This document shows positions 17,715-26,797 of a stretch of 64,000 bases of DNA, piece after piece. The notes under the pieces are model-generated. The model was not told the origin of the DNA. It saw nothing but the letters and a program-made list of their open reading frames with translations, and made no database searches. The stretch comes from Acinetobacter sp. B51(2017) (GTDB taxonomy: Bacteria; Pseudomonadota; Gammaproteobacteria; Pseudomonadales; Moraxellaceae). Each line of letters begins with the position of its first letter. Within the stretch, counting starts at the first letter, position 1. The stretch lies in contig NZ_PJRJ01000014.1 in NCBI RefSeq assembly GCF_003711395.1, forward strand, positions 1-64,000, given 5' to 3'. The position numbers were made by a program, and so were the translations under genes.

Positions 17715-18254
17715 ATGAAATACCAAGATATTTTAGATTTTTGGTTTGCAACACCAACGCAGCCATTTTGGTTTGCAAAGAGCGCTGATTTTGACCAAAA
17801 ACTGACAAAAAAATTTAAAACTATCTTAGAACAAGCCCAGCAAAATGAACTGTATGAATGGCGAAACAGTGTTCAAGGTCGGTTGGCTGAAGTGATTATT
17901 TTAGACCAATTTTCACGTAATATTTATAGAGACACGCCAGCGGCATTTGCACAAGACCCGCAAGCCTTAACCCTTGCCCAAGAAGCGATTCGTTTAGGGC
18001 TAGATGATTGGCTTGAACCTCAGCAACGGCGTTTTTTATATATGCCCTTTATGCATAGTGAGTCTGTAAAAATTCATCAACAGGCGATGTTGTTGTTTAG
18101 TGCCTTAGGCGATGAAAATAGTTTAGATTATGAACGACAACACCAACAGATTATTCAGCGTTTTGGGCGTTATCCACATCGTAATGCAATTTTAGGACGT
18201 CAATCAACGCCAGAAGAGCTGGAATTTTTACAACAACCTTATAGCAGTTTTTAG
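17715..18254 (+). CDS. DUF924 family protein
   Basis: A 179-residue soluble alpha-helical protein with the full DUF924 pattern: ILDFWFAT, FWFAKSADFD, the block GRLAEVIILDQFSRNIYRDTP with AFAQDP, and RRFLYMPFMHSES. TPR-like helices are typical. No biochemical function is established for the family. Followed after 34 bases by a lipoprotein gene, probably co-transcribed. Confidence 0.85.
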   Translation: MKYQDILDFWFATPTQPFWFAKSADFDQKLTKKFKTILEQAQQNELYEWRNSVQGRLAEVIILDQFSRNIYRDTPAAFAQDPQALTLAQEAIRLGLDDWLEPQQRRFLYMPFMHSESVKIHQQAMLLFSALGDENSLDYERQHQQIIQRFGRYPHRNAILGRQSTPEELEFLQQPYSSF

Positions 18255-18288
18255 TCTGCTATTTTCGCTGTTATACAGGAGCTGCATC

Positions 18289-18846
18289 ATGCTACGCCAA
18301 CTGAGTTTAAGCTGTGTGTTGCTCGCAAGTCTTGCCTTAGCAGGTTGCGCAACCACACCCTCCAAACCTTTAAGCTTTGATCAACTCGGTCAATTTAATG
18401 CTTATCCTTTAAATAGCCAAAGTTATCGCATTAGCTTTCAGGCGCGTGCCAACATGAGCTATGGCACTGCTGAAGAAATTACCTTACTCAAAGCTGCACA
18501 AACCACACTCAACCATGGTTTTCGTTATTTTAAAGTGCTAGATGACCCTTCAAATCGTAGCCAGCAAGCACCACGCCAAGCTGTAGTGTATTCAAGCCCG
18601 ATGTATTCATATTACCCTTACGGTTTTTACAACCGCCGCCCTTTTTATTGGCACGATCCATTTTTCGATCAGCCGCGTGTGGTGAACCTAGAACCCGCTC
18701 AAGTGGCTTATACAATACAATGCTTTAAAGATCAGCACAGCAAACCCAATGATGCATTTGATGCCACATTAATCTTACAATCATTAGGACAAAAATATGG
18801 CTTAAGTCCAACTGGTCAGGTTTTAACTCCAGCAGCTACGCCTTAA
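18289..18846 (+). CDS. Putative lipoprotein, CC0125/CC1285-like
   Basis: A 185-residue envelope lipoprotein: signal sequence ending in LALAGC with Cys20 as the acylated residue. The mature part contains SYRISFQARANMSYGTAEEITLLKAA, a segment followed by GFRYFKV, then a Tyr/Pro/Phe-rich insert (YYPYGFYNRRPFYWHDPFF) and a C-terminal domain with VAYTIQCF. Homologues are annotated only as lipoproteins. AGGAGCTGCATC precedes the ATG. Confidence 0.75.
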   Translation: MLRQLSLSCVLLASLALAGCATTPSKPLSFDQLGQFNAYPLNSQSYRISFQARANMSYGTAEEITLLKAAQTTLNHGFRYFKVLDDPSNRSQQAPRQAVVYSSPMYSYYPYGFYNRRPFYWHDPFFDQPRVVNLEPAQVAYTIQCFKDQHSKPNDAFDATLILQSLGQKYGLSPTGQVLTPAATP

Positions 18847-18859
18847 TTTAGGATTGTAT

Positions 18860-20164
18860 ATGACAACACCACGTACTGTTTCACCCAGTCTAGAACGCAG
18901 TAAACGCTTTGCTACTATCGCTTTAGTGCTGGCAGTGCTGATTTGGATTAGCCTCATGATTGCAGCAAAACTGCTACCTGAGTATGTGTGGCTGATTCAC
19001 ATTTTAATGCTTTCTGCCGAGGCTGGCGTAGTAGGTGGCTTAGCCGATTGGTACGCGATTACGGTATTGTTTCGCAATCCTTTTGGGCGTTTACCTATTC
19101 CTCGCTTTTTACGCGATCACACCGAAATTATTCCGCGCAATAAAGCCCGTATTGCCGAGTCGATGGGTCGTTTTGTGCAAGAAAATTTTTTATCACCGCA
19201 AGTAGTTGAAAAAAGTCTGGCCAATAGCGACTTAAGTTTAGCTGCGGGTCGTTGGTTAGCAAAACCTGAAAATAGCCGCCAAGTCACGCAAGTGATTCAA
19301 CAAACGCTACCTAAAGTTTTTGATTTTGTTGGACAACAGCAAATTGCTGGCTTTATTCAAAACAACAGTGTGCAATGGGTCAAAAATACCCAAGTGAATA
19401 CTTTAGCCAGTGAAATGCTGCGTGCCGTATTAGACAATGATTTCCATCAAGATGTGTTACAGCGCGGTTTAGATTTAATCCATCATTGGATGTTGACACA
19501 TCCCGAGGACACCCGCGAAGTGATGCGCAAATTATTTAAAGAATTGGGTGTGTCTAAATTTGCCAAAGGTGCTAGCTTAATCGGCATTGATGTTAAACAG
19601 CGCAGCATTGATTCCATGGTCGAGCGCTTAGAAGCCATGTTGGCTGATCCTGATCATCCTTGGCGTTTAAAAATTGAAGATAGCGCACGGCGCTATATGC
19701 AGGATTTAAGCGATCCTGAATCTAAAGCCAGTTTAAGCCTCAATCATGCCAAAAATGCCCTATTAGATAGTCCGCAAGTACTTAATTTTATTAGTGGTGC
19801 AGTGGTCATTTTATTTGATGCCATCAAACAAGATTTACAGCAAGAAAATTCTGGTATTGCCGAAAATTTACGTCTTGCCATTATTCAAGTGGGCGAAAAT
19901 ATTGCCGACAATCCTCAAGTACGTCAGCTTCTCAATACCCGCATTGCCACTATGGCAGTGACTTTATCTGATCAATATAGCGAAAAAGTCATTCGTTTTA
20001 TTAGCGAACGTATCCATGAATGGGATTCGCGTGAAATGATCGACAAAATCGAAAATGAAGTCGGTGGCGATTTACATATGATTCGGGTCAATGGCGTAGT
20101 CGTGGGTGCGTTTATTGGTTTAGCACTCGGGATTATTCGTGCCATTGTTGAATATACAATTTAA
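18860..20164 (+). CDS. DUF445 family membrane protein (YjiN-like)
   Basis: A 434-residue protein with two N-terminal transmembrane segments (about 18-38 and 45-65), the DUF445 signature GVVGGLADWYAITVLFRNPFGRLPIPR...IIPRNKARIAESMGRFV, a long helical body and a C-terminal membrane helix (VVGAFIGLALGIIRAIVEY). The ATG at 18860 has AGGA 6 bases before it; a TTG two codons upstream is less likely. The role is unknown. Confidence 0.85.
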   Translation: MTTPRTVSPSLERSKRFATIALVLAVLIWISLMIAAKLLPEYVWLIHILMLSAEAGVVGGLADWYAITVLFRNPFGRLPIPRFLRDHTEIIPRNKARIAESMGRFVQENFLSPQVVEKSLANSDLSLAAGRWLAKPENSRQVTQVIQQTLPKVFDFVGQQQIAGFIQNNSVQWVKNTQVNTLASEMLRAVLDNDFHQDVLQRGLDLIHHWMLTHPEDTREVMRKLFKELGVSKFAKGASLIGIDVKQRSIDSMVERLEAMLADPDHPWRLKIEDSARRYMQDLSDPESKASLSLNHAKNALLDSPQVLNFISGAVVILFDAIKQDLQQENSGIAENLRLAIIQVGENIADNPQVRQLLNTRIATMAVTLSDQYSEKVIRFISERIHEWDSREMIDKIENEVGGDLHMIRVNGVVVGAFIGLALGIIRAIVEYTI

Positions 20165-20235
20165 GATAAACATTTAAACACGCCAACTTAGCTGTGCTAT
20201 TTTTATCTGCAACTTCATTCTAATCAGAGCGCGCC

Positions 20236-21390
20236 ATGCTAGAGCTTTACTCAAAATTACCCAACCAAGGGGTGACTATTTTTAGCACCATGAGTCAACT
20301 AGCCCAGCAGCTTGGCGCGTTAAATCTATCGCAAGGTTTTCCAGACTTTGCCCCGCCACAAGCACTCTTGCAAGCCTTAAGTCATGCCACTTTACACGGT
20401 AGCAATCAATACGCTTCTGGTGATGGTCTTTTGCAACTGCGCGAGCAAGTCGCAGCCTTATTTTTACAACGTGATCAGATTCAGCTTGATCCGCTCACAG
20501 AAATCACCGTCACCCCAGGGGCAACCATTGGCATTTTTAGTGCCATTCAAGCCTTAGTACATGCTGGCGACGAAGTAATTGTCTTTGATCCAAGTTATGA
20601 CAGCTATGCACCTAGCATCGCCTTAGTTGGCGCCAAAGCCGTGCATATTGCCTTACAACATCCTGATTTTGCTGTAGATTGGAATGCAGTTAAAAGCGCC
20701 ATTACTCACAAAACGCGCATGATCATTGTCAACACACCTCATAATCCAAGTGGCAGTATTTGGTCTAAGCAAGATTGGCAGCATCTAATTGAATTCGTAC
20801 AAGACAGTAATATTGTAGTGTTGTCTGATGAAGTTTATGAACATTTAGTGTATGACGGCAAACAGCATTATTCAGCACTGTCTTTCCCAGAACTACGTGA
20901 ACGTAGTGTGGTGGTCGGTTCGTTTGGTAAGACCTTTCATGTGACAGGTTGGAAAACAGGTTATTGCATTGCAGCGCCACAGCTCATGCATCTGTTCCGT
21001 CAGGTGTATCAATTTGCCAATTTCTGTGGCGTGACCCCAGTACAAAGCGCGCTGGCTGAATTTATGTTACAGCATCCTGAGCATATTCAGGGTTTAAGCG
21101 CTTTTTATCAGCAAAAACGCGATTTATTTAATGCCGGTTTAAAAGCGTCACATTTTAAATTTAGCCCATCGCAAGGCACCTATTTCCAAAACTTGGATTA
21201 TTCAGCCATCCGTCCTGATTTAGATGATGTCGCGATGTGTCAATGGCTTGCACATCAACATGGCATTGTCGCCATTCCAATTTCAGTGTTTTATCAAGCT
21301 GCGCCGCAAGACTTACGTTTAATTCGTTTTTGCTTTGCTAAGCAGGATCAAACCTTAATACGTGCTGCCGAGATTTTAAGCTGCTGTTAA
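20236..21390 (+). CDS. PLP-dependent aminotransferase, methionine aminotransferase type
   Basis: A fold-type I aminotransferase of 384 residues, closest in pattern to E. coli YbdL, which transaminates methionine and aromatic amino acids. Visible are NLSQGFPDF, QYASGDGLLQLRE, TVTPGATIGIFSAIQAL, NTPHNPSG, the DEVYEHL block and the PLP-lysine motif SFGKTFHVTGWKTGY (Lys near residue 236), and a C-terminal RLIRFCFAK with the carboxylate-binding Arg. The exact amino donor cannot be assigned. Confidence 0.85.
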   Translation: MLELYSKLPNQGVTIFSTMSQLAQQLGALNLSQGFPDFAPPQALLQALSHATLHGSNQYASGDGLLQLREQVAALFLQRDQIQLDPLTEITVTPGATIGIFSAIQALVHAGDEVIVFDPSYDSYAPSIALVGAKAVHIALQHPDFAVDWNAVKSAITHKTRMIIVNTPHNPSGSIWSKQDWQHLIEFVQDSNIVVLSDEVYEHLVYDGKQHYSALSFPELRERSVVVGSFGKTFHVTGWKTGYCIAAPQLMHLFRQVYQFANFCGVTPVQSALAEFMLQHPEHIQGLSAFYQQKRDLFNAGLKASHFKFSPSQGTYFQNLDYSAIRPDLDDVAMCQWLAHQHGIVAIPISVFYQAAPQDLRLIRFCFAKQDQTLIRAAEILSCC

Positions 21391-21473
21391 TGCAAAACTT
21401 CTACATACTTTCTCTATCAATCCTGATTAAGCTTGGCATATAAATCTGTATAAACACAACAACAGGATGACGT

Positions 21474-22841
21474 ATGCCACAGCAACATGCCTTGGTGGGC
21501 GAACGTAAATTATGGAAGACATTTTTAATTTTTCTGTTACCGCTGATTGCCACCAATATTTTACAAAACTTATCTGGCACCATTAACACTATCTTTGTTG
21601 GGCAAATGATGGGCGTGGATGCAATTGCAGCCGTCGCAGTGTTCTTCCCCATTTTGTTTTGTTTAATGGCCTTTGTGATTGGCTTATCGGCTGGGGCAAC
21701 TGTGCTGGTTGGGCAAGCATGGGGAGCGCAAAACGTCGAAAAAGTGCGTTGTGTGGTCGGTTCCACGCTATTTATGACCTTAATTGGTGGTAGCATTATT
21801 GCTGCCTTAGGGGTTATTTTTGCCAAACAAATTTTGTTGCTCTTAGGCACAGACCCCAATGTCATGCATTTATCTTTACCTTATGTGCAGTGGATGTTGG
21901 CAGGCAGTCCTTTATTGTTTGTTTATATTATTTATACGTCTATCCTACGCGGCGTGGGTGACAGTATTACTCCGTTAATTGCCTTAAGTCTAACCAGTGC
22001 CATTGGTTTAGTGATTACCCCCGTTTTAATTGCAGGTTACTTTGGATTTCCTAAGCTTGGGATTATTGCCCCTGCAATTGCCACCATTAGCGGCTATGTT
22101 GCAGTATTGGGCTTTTTAGCGGTGTATCTAAATCAGCGCAATCACCCTTTAAAACCTGACCGCGCTATGCTGCGTCATATTCGCCATCAACCTAATTTAA
22201 GTAAAATCATTTTACGTTTAGGCATTCCTACAGGTATTCAAATGGTCACCACCTCAGTCGCAGGTTTAGTGATTGTGGGTCTGGTCAATCGTTATGGTTC
22301 TGATGCCACCGCAGCTTATGGCGCAGTCAATCAAGTCCTCAATTACATTCAATTTCCAGCACTTTCGATTGCCATTGCTGCCTCTATTTTTGCAGCCCAA
22401 GCCATTGGTGCAGGTAAATCTGAGTTACTCAATAAAGTCACACGTACCGCTTTAGTCATGAATTTAGTGATTACAGGTATTTTAGTGAGCTTGGGTTATC
22501 TCGCATCTAAATATTTAATGGCGCTGTTTATTACCGACCCGCATGTGGTGGAACTTGGTCAGCAGTTGTTATTTATTGTGTTGTGGTCGATTTTATTCTT
22601 TGGTGCCAGTGCCATCTTTGCTTCAATTATGCGTGCCAGTGGTACGGTCACAGTCCCTATGATGATTAATATTGTGGCGATTATTGGCATTGAAGTTCCT
22701 TGTGCGTATCTGTTTAGTGCATGGTGGGGCTTACAAGGGATTTGGTATGCCTATGCCTTGGCCTTCTTCAGCCTATGTGTGATGCAAGGTTTGTATTATC
22801 AATTTGTGTGGAAAAAGAAGACCGTACAAGCCTTAATTTAA
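21474..22841 (+). CDS. MATE-family multidrug efflux transporter
   Basis: A 455-residue inner-membrane protein with twelve predicted helices in two repeated halves. Family signs include LIATNILQNLSGTINTIFVGQMMGVDAIAAVAV, ILRGVGDSITPL, and in the second half VNRYGSDATAAYGAVNQVLNYIQFPALSIAIAASIFAAQAIGAGK. MATE pumps exchange cationic drugs for Na+ or H+. No substrate or regulator is evident; it lies 83 bases after the aminotransferase gene in the same direction. Confidence 0.87.
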   Translation: MPQQHALVGERKLWKTFLIFLLPLIATNILQNLSGTINTIFVGQMMGVDAIAAVAVFFPILFCLMAFVIGLSAGATVLVGQAWGAQNVEKVRCVVGSTLFMTLIGGSIIAALGVIFAKQILLLLGTDPNVMHLSLPYVQWMLAGSPLLFVYIIYTSILRGVGDSITPLIALSLTSAIGLVITPVLIAGYFGFPKLGIIAPAIATISGYVAVLGFLAVYLNQRNHPLKPDRAMLRHIRHQPNLSKIILRLGIPTGIQMVTTSVAGLVIVGLVNRYGSDATAAYGAVNQVLNYIQFPALSIAIAASIFAAQAIGAGKSELLNKVTRTALVMNLVITGILVSLGYLASKYLMALFITDPHVVELGQQLLFIVLWSILFFGASAIFASIMRASGTVTVPMMINIVAIIGIEVPCAYLFSAWWGLQGIWYAYALAFFSLCVMQGLYYQFVWKKKTVQALI

Positions 22842-22949
22842 ATGCTTATGCTTAAATATGTATAAAGATTGAATTTAATCGTATTTTTCAGGTTGCTGAT
22901 TCCTTGTTAAATTTTAGCCATTCAATACAACTAAAATTTGGATCAGGGC

Positions 22950-24311
22950 ATGGCACAACGACAAATTAAATTAGGTGCATTTATTCCACTGACATCACAA
23001 CATGCCGCAGGTTGGCGTTTGCCACAAGCCCGCCCCGAACAGCATTTAAGCATCGACTACGCCATTGAACTCGCCCAAACTGCCGAACGTGGTTTATTTG
23101 ATGCTTACTTCTTGGCAGATGGCTTATCGGTCAATTGGAGTCATGCGGCATCCAAAGAAGCACAAAACTTAGGTTTGGGTGATAAAGTAGTTGGCTTTGA
23201 ACCCATCACCTTATTTGCCGCGATCTCAGCAGTCACCAAACATATTGGCTTTATTGCGACAGCATCCACCACTTACGAAGAACCGTATTTATTAGCACGC
23301 AAATTTGCCTCACTCGATCATATTAGTAAGGGTCGTGCGGCATGGAATGTAGTGACTACGGTCGCCAGTGAAGCAGCGGCCAATTTTGGTACAGCACATC
23401 CTGATGCCAAGCTGCGCTATCAACGTGCTGATGAATTTATTGAAGTCACCCAAAAGCTGTGGGATTCATGGCAAGACGACGCTTTTATTTACGATAAAAC
23501 CAGCGGGCGTTTCTTTGATCCTGACAAACTGCATGAGCCTTTACATCAGGGTGAGTTTTTCCATGTCAAAGGTGCCCTCAATGTGCCACGTCCACCGCAA
23601 GGTTATCCTGTTATTGTGCAAGCGGGTCAATCCGAAGACGGGCGCGAATTAGCGGCAAAATATGCGGAAGTGATTTTTACTGCACAGCAAGATTTAGCAG
23701 ATGCACAAGAATTTTATCGTGATGTAAAAGCTCGTTTAGGCAAATATCGCCGCCATGCAGATGATCTCAAAATTATGCCGGGCGTTTCAGTATTTGTGGC
23801 AAAAACCCAACAAGAAGCTCAAGAAAAATATCAACTGCTGAACAGCTTAATCCATCCACAAGTTGGTTTAGGTTTATTATCAGGTTTAGCTGGTACTGCC
23901 GATTTAAGCCAATATGATTTAGATGCACCCTTCCCTGAACTTGATCCAAATTTAATTACAACTAGCCGTTAACAGATGATGATTGATATTGCCCGTAAGC
24001 ACAAATTTAGCATTCGTCAGCTTTATGAGCATATTGCAGCGGCGCGTGGACACTGGACTTTAATTGGTACAGCAGAGCAAGTGGTTGATCAATTACAACA
24101 ATGGTTTGAAGAACAGGCTGCCGATGGTTTTAACGTCTTACCACCAAGTAGCCCAGAAGGTTTAAATGATTTTGTAGAATTGATTGTGCCTGAACTGCAA
24201 CGACGCGGTTTGTTCCGCACCCAATATGAAGGTACAACCTTACGTGAAAATTTAGGCTTAAAGCGTCCAGAAAATCAGTATTTGAAATTAGCGGCAGCTC
24301 AAGCATCTTAA
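22950..24311 (+). pseudogene. NtaA/DmoA-type flavin-dependent monooxygenase, split by an in-frame TAA
   Basis: A luciferase-like FMN monooxygenase (LLM class, NtaA/SnaA/DszA branch) of about 452 codons, the normal family length. Residues 1-340 show IKLGAFIPLTSQH, FDAYFLADGLS, SLDHISKGRAAWNVVTT and RPPQGYPVIVQAGQSEDGRELAA. A TAA at 23970-23972 interrupts it between TTSR and QMMIDIARKHKFSIRQLYEHIAAARGH, and the frame then continues uninterrupted to 24311. The tail is needed in the family fold, so the product is probably non-functional. A CAA-to-TAA change is the simplest cause. The ATG at 22950 is preferred to an upstream TTG. A sequencing error is possible. Confidence 0.85.
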
Positions 24312-24315
24312 GATC

Positions 24316-24335
24316 TAGCCCGCACTTGCGGGCTA
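24316..24335. terminator. Strong hairpin between convergent genes
   Basis: TAGCCCGC and GCGGGCTA pair around ACTT. U-tracts are poor, but it sits between the ends of the monooxygenase and the SDR genes. Confidence 0.65.
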
Positions 24336-24337
24336 TG

Positions 24338-25177
24338 TTATTTAAATTTATCGCGTAATTGACTGCCCATTTGCATTAAACGTTGATAAGCACTTGGCAA
24401 TAAGCGCTGAATTAAATCTAAAGCTTTGGCATCATTGCCAATTAAAACACGGCGTTTATTTTTAAGTACGGCATCTAAAATATCTTGGGCAGCTTGCTTA
24501 GCTGGATAGCGTAAAAAATCATTAAACGAACGGCTCGAATCCTCAATATTCATGCCCAAAGTTGCCAAACTGTGATTGATTCTTGCAGCATTCGCAATAT
24601 TGGTTTTAATCCCACCCGGATGAACACATAAGGCACTCACACCGCAGTTTTGTAAATCCAGCTCTTGGCGGAGCGCTTCGGTAAAACCGCGTACTGCGAA
24701 TTTACTCGCGTTATAGCCTGCTTGAGTAGGCTGGGCAGTTAAACCAAAAACACTGGATAAATTAATCACATGCCCGTCAGCAGTTTGTTTAATTAAAGGT
24801 AAAAAGCTTTTGGTACCGTAGACCACACCCCAAAAGTTAATTCCCATAATCCATTCCAACTCTTCATAACTCGCCCCTTCAATGGTCGAACCTAATGCCA
24901 ACCCAGCATTATTAAAGATCATATTGACTTTGCCGTGTTGTGCGACCACATCTTGTGCCCATTGTTCTACTTGAGCTTGTTGTGCCACATCAACTTTGGC
25001 TATGGTCACTTGAATTTTTGGATTGTTTAACAGTGCCAGTGTTTCAAGCAATCTCTGCTCATTAAGATCACTTAATGCTAAATGACAGCCTTGCTTTGCC
25101 AGTAAAATTGCCAATTGCTGACCAATCCCTGAGCCCGCTCCTGTAATGGCGGCAACTTTATTATGAAATGTTTGCAT
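24338..25177 (-). CDS. Short-chain dehydrogenase/reductase
   Basis: A 279-residue NAD(P)-dependent SDR of the classical type: cofactor loop TGAGSGIG near the N-terminus, NNAG, catalytic Ser in INLSSVFG, and YNASK with catalytic Tyr and Lys. The following VHPGGIKTNIA and a C-terminal extension (about 60 residues) fit SDRs often annotated as acting on long-chain or steroid-like alcohols; the substrate is unknown. Divergent from a TetR regulator, so it is the likely target of that regulator. Confidence 0.85.
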   Translation of the reverse strand: MQTFHNKVAAITGAGSGIGQQLAILLAKQGCHLALSDLNEQRLLETLALLNNPKIQVTIAKVDVAQQAQVEQWAQDVVAQHGKVNMIFNNAGLALGSTIEGASYEELEWIMGINFWGVVYGTKSFLPLIKQTADGHVINLSSVFGLTAQPTQAGYNASKFAVRGFTEALRQELDLQNCGVSALCVHPGGIKTNIANAARINHSLATLGMNIEDSSRSFNDFLRYPAKQAAQDILDAVLKNKRRVLIGNDAKALDLIQRLLPSAYQRLMQMGSQLRDKFK

Positions 25178-25201
25178 TTTATAAGCCTAAAATAAACAAT
25201 A

Positions 25202-25211
25202 TCTTATAAGA
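25202..25211. promoter_or_regulatory. Possible operator in the SDR/TetR divergent gap
   Basis: The 10-base palindrome TCTTATAAGA lies between the divergent starts, and a TTATAAG half-site occurs near 25179-25185. TetR proteins commonly repress a divergent gene from such sites. Short and AT-rich, hence weak. Confidence 0.3.
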
Positions 25212-25297
25212 AATTCCGATTTTCGTACAATTGCTTACTGCGTCTATTAGAATTGAATGGCACACTTGCGGGTTATCTTCATTTTATATCGTTGCAT

Positions 25298-25933
25298 ATG
25301 CCAAACAGTCAATTTAAAGGCTTACCTATTGTGGAACGTAAGGCCTTACGTCGCCAAAAACTCATACAAGCGGGGATTGATTGTTACGGTAAATTTGGTT
25401 TTTTTGCCGTAACAGTCAAAGATATTTGCATGGCCGCGGGTTTAACCGAACGCTATTTTTATGAGTCATTTAAAAAAAGTGATGCGCTCTTTCAAGCGAT
25501 TTTTGTGCAGCTCATTTCTGAGCTGCAAAATAGCGTGATACATGCCATCGAACAACAAACTGAACCACAACACATGCTACGGGCAGGTTTATTGGCATTT
25601 TTATCTTGTTTAAAGCAACATCCTGCTATGGCAAGAATTATTTATATTGATGCCATGTTGGTACAAGAGCTACATCAACAAGCCAACATTCAACAAACCA
25701 TGCAACGTTTTGAAACCATCGTACAACGCCTGTTACGCGTATTACAGCCAGATTACAACTTTAATGAACCTGAATTTTCATGGATTGCGACAGGCATTAA
25801 TGGCTATGTGACGCATATTGCTATTCGCTGGGTGATGTCTGATTTTAAAGCAAATTTATCGGATGTATTACGCAGTTGTGAGCTCGGTTTTCGTCAATTT
25901 AACCCCAGTAGTTATACGGCTTCAAGTAGCTAA
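25298..25933 (+). CDS. TetR-family transcriptional regulator
   Basis: A 211-residue regulator with an N-terminal helix-turn-helix (RRQKLIQAGIDCYGKFGFFAVTVKDICMAAGLTERYFYESFKK, given as the usual TetR pattern across residues 19-62) and an all-helical ligand-binding domain. The ATG at 25298 (MPNSQF) gives a normal N-terminus; an upstream start would add 15 unlikely residues. It is divergent from the SDR gene and probably controls it. Confidence 0.83.
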   Translation: MPNSQFKGLPIVERKALRRQKLIQAGIDCYGKFGFFAVTVKDICMAAGLTERYFYESFKKSDALFQAIFVQLISELQNSVIHAIEQQTEPQHMLRAGLLAFLSCLKQHPAMARIIYIDAMLVQELHQQANIQQTMQRFETIVQRLLRVLQPDYNFNEPEFSWIATGINGYVTHIAIRWVMSDFKANLSDVLRSCELGFRQFNPSSYTASSS

Positions 25934-25946
25934 ATTTTTGACCATT

Positions 25947-25975
25947 TTGTCAAAAAAGCGTCAAAAAACTGTCAC
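25947..25975 (+). promoter_or_regulatory. Three-unit Pho box upstream of phoB
   Basis: Three 7-base units TTGTCAA, GCGTCAA and CTGTCAC occur at exact 11-base steps with AAAA spacers, as in PhoB direct-repeat sites (CTGTCAT-N4). Further CTGTCAT copies lie at 26020-26026 and 26047-26053. This supports autoregulation of phoBR by phosphate starvation. Confidence 0.8.
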
Positions 25976-26084
25976 ATTTTTTTACTAAAAACAGCGCAGC
26001 ATATCTTTTTGCAATGATACTGTCATAATTAGTCTTTGTAATAAGCCTGTCATAAACCGTGATCAAAAAATAGGATATTGCGTT

Positions 26085-26795
26085 GTGAAAGATGACTACA
26101 TTTTAATTGTCGACGATGAATTGCCGATTCGCGAAATGCTACACACGGCTTTAGATATGGCAGGTTTTCAATGCTTACAAGCTGAAGATGCTAAACAAGC
26201 CCATCAAATGATTGTGGATCAACGCCCTGCTTTAATCCTATTAGACTGGATGATGCCAGGTGGTGTCAGCGGTGTGGACTTATGTCGTCGTTTAAAACGC
26301 GATGAAAGCCTTGCTGAAATTCCAGTGATTATGCTCACTGCACGCGGTGAAGAAGACCATAAAGTGCAAGGTCTTGATGCGGGTGCGGATGACTATATGA
26401 CCAAGCCTTTTTCAACCCGCGAGTTGGTCTCCCGTATTAAAGCGGTGCTGCGTCGTGCCAATGCCTTGAGTGGTGAAAAACCAATTGATGCCAATGGTTT
26501 GGTGCTTGACCCTGTCAGCCAACGCGTAAGTTTTGGCCAGACCATTTTAGAAATGGGACCTACCGAATATCGTCTTTTGGCGTTCTTTATGACCCACCCA
26601 GAACGTGCTTATACCCGTGCGCAATTGTTGGATCAAGTTTGGGGTGGTAACGTATATATTGAAGACCGCACTATTGATGTACATATTCGTCGTTTGCGTA
26701 AAATTTTAGAACCATTCGGTGCTGACCGCTTTGTACAAACTGTACGTGGTACAGGTTACCGTTTTTCTACCCGCGCGGATGTTGCTTTAGGTTAA
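26085..26795 (+). CDS. phoB: Phosphate regulon response regulator PhoB
   Basis: OmpR-type response regulator activating the Pho regulon. The receiver domain has acidic residues DD near 10-11, phosphoacceptor Asp54 ([11 protein letters not shown]), Thr in MLTARGE and Lys in MTKPFS; the C-terminal winged helix ends in [12 protein letters not shown] and VRGTGYRF. The GTG start is preceded by AGGA at about 9 bases. A Pho box upstream supports autoregulation. phoR follows after 2 bases. Confidence 0.93.
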   Translation: MKDDYILIVDDELPIREMLHTALDMAGFQCLQAEDAKQAHQMIVDQRPALILLDWMMPGGVSGVDLCRRLKRDESLAEIPVIMLTARGEEDHKVQGLDAGADDYMTKPFSTRELVSRIKAVLRRANALSGEKPIDANGLVLDPVSQRVSFGQTILEMGPTEYRLLAFFMTHPERAYTRAQLLDQVWGGNVYIEDRTIDVHIRRLRKILEPFGADRFVQTVRGTGYRFSTRADVALG

Positions 26796-26797
26796 TT

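Noticed and set aside
22938..22949. TTG start for the monooxygenase upstream of ATG 22950
   Set aside because: The ATG has a nearer ribosome-binding sequence and yields the family N-terminus; the TTG adds four untypical residues.
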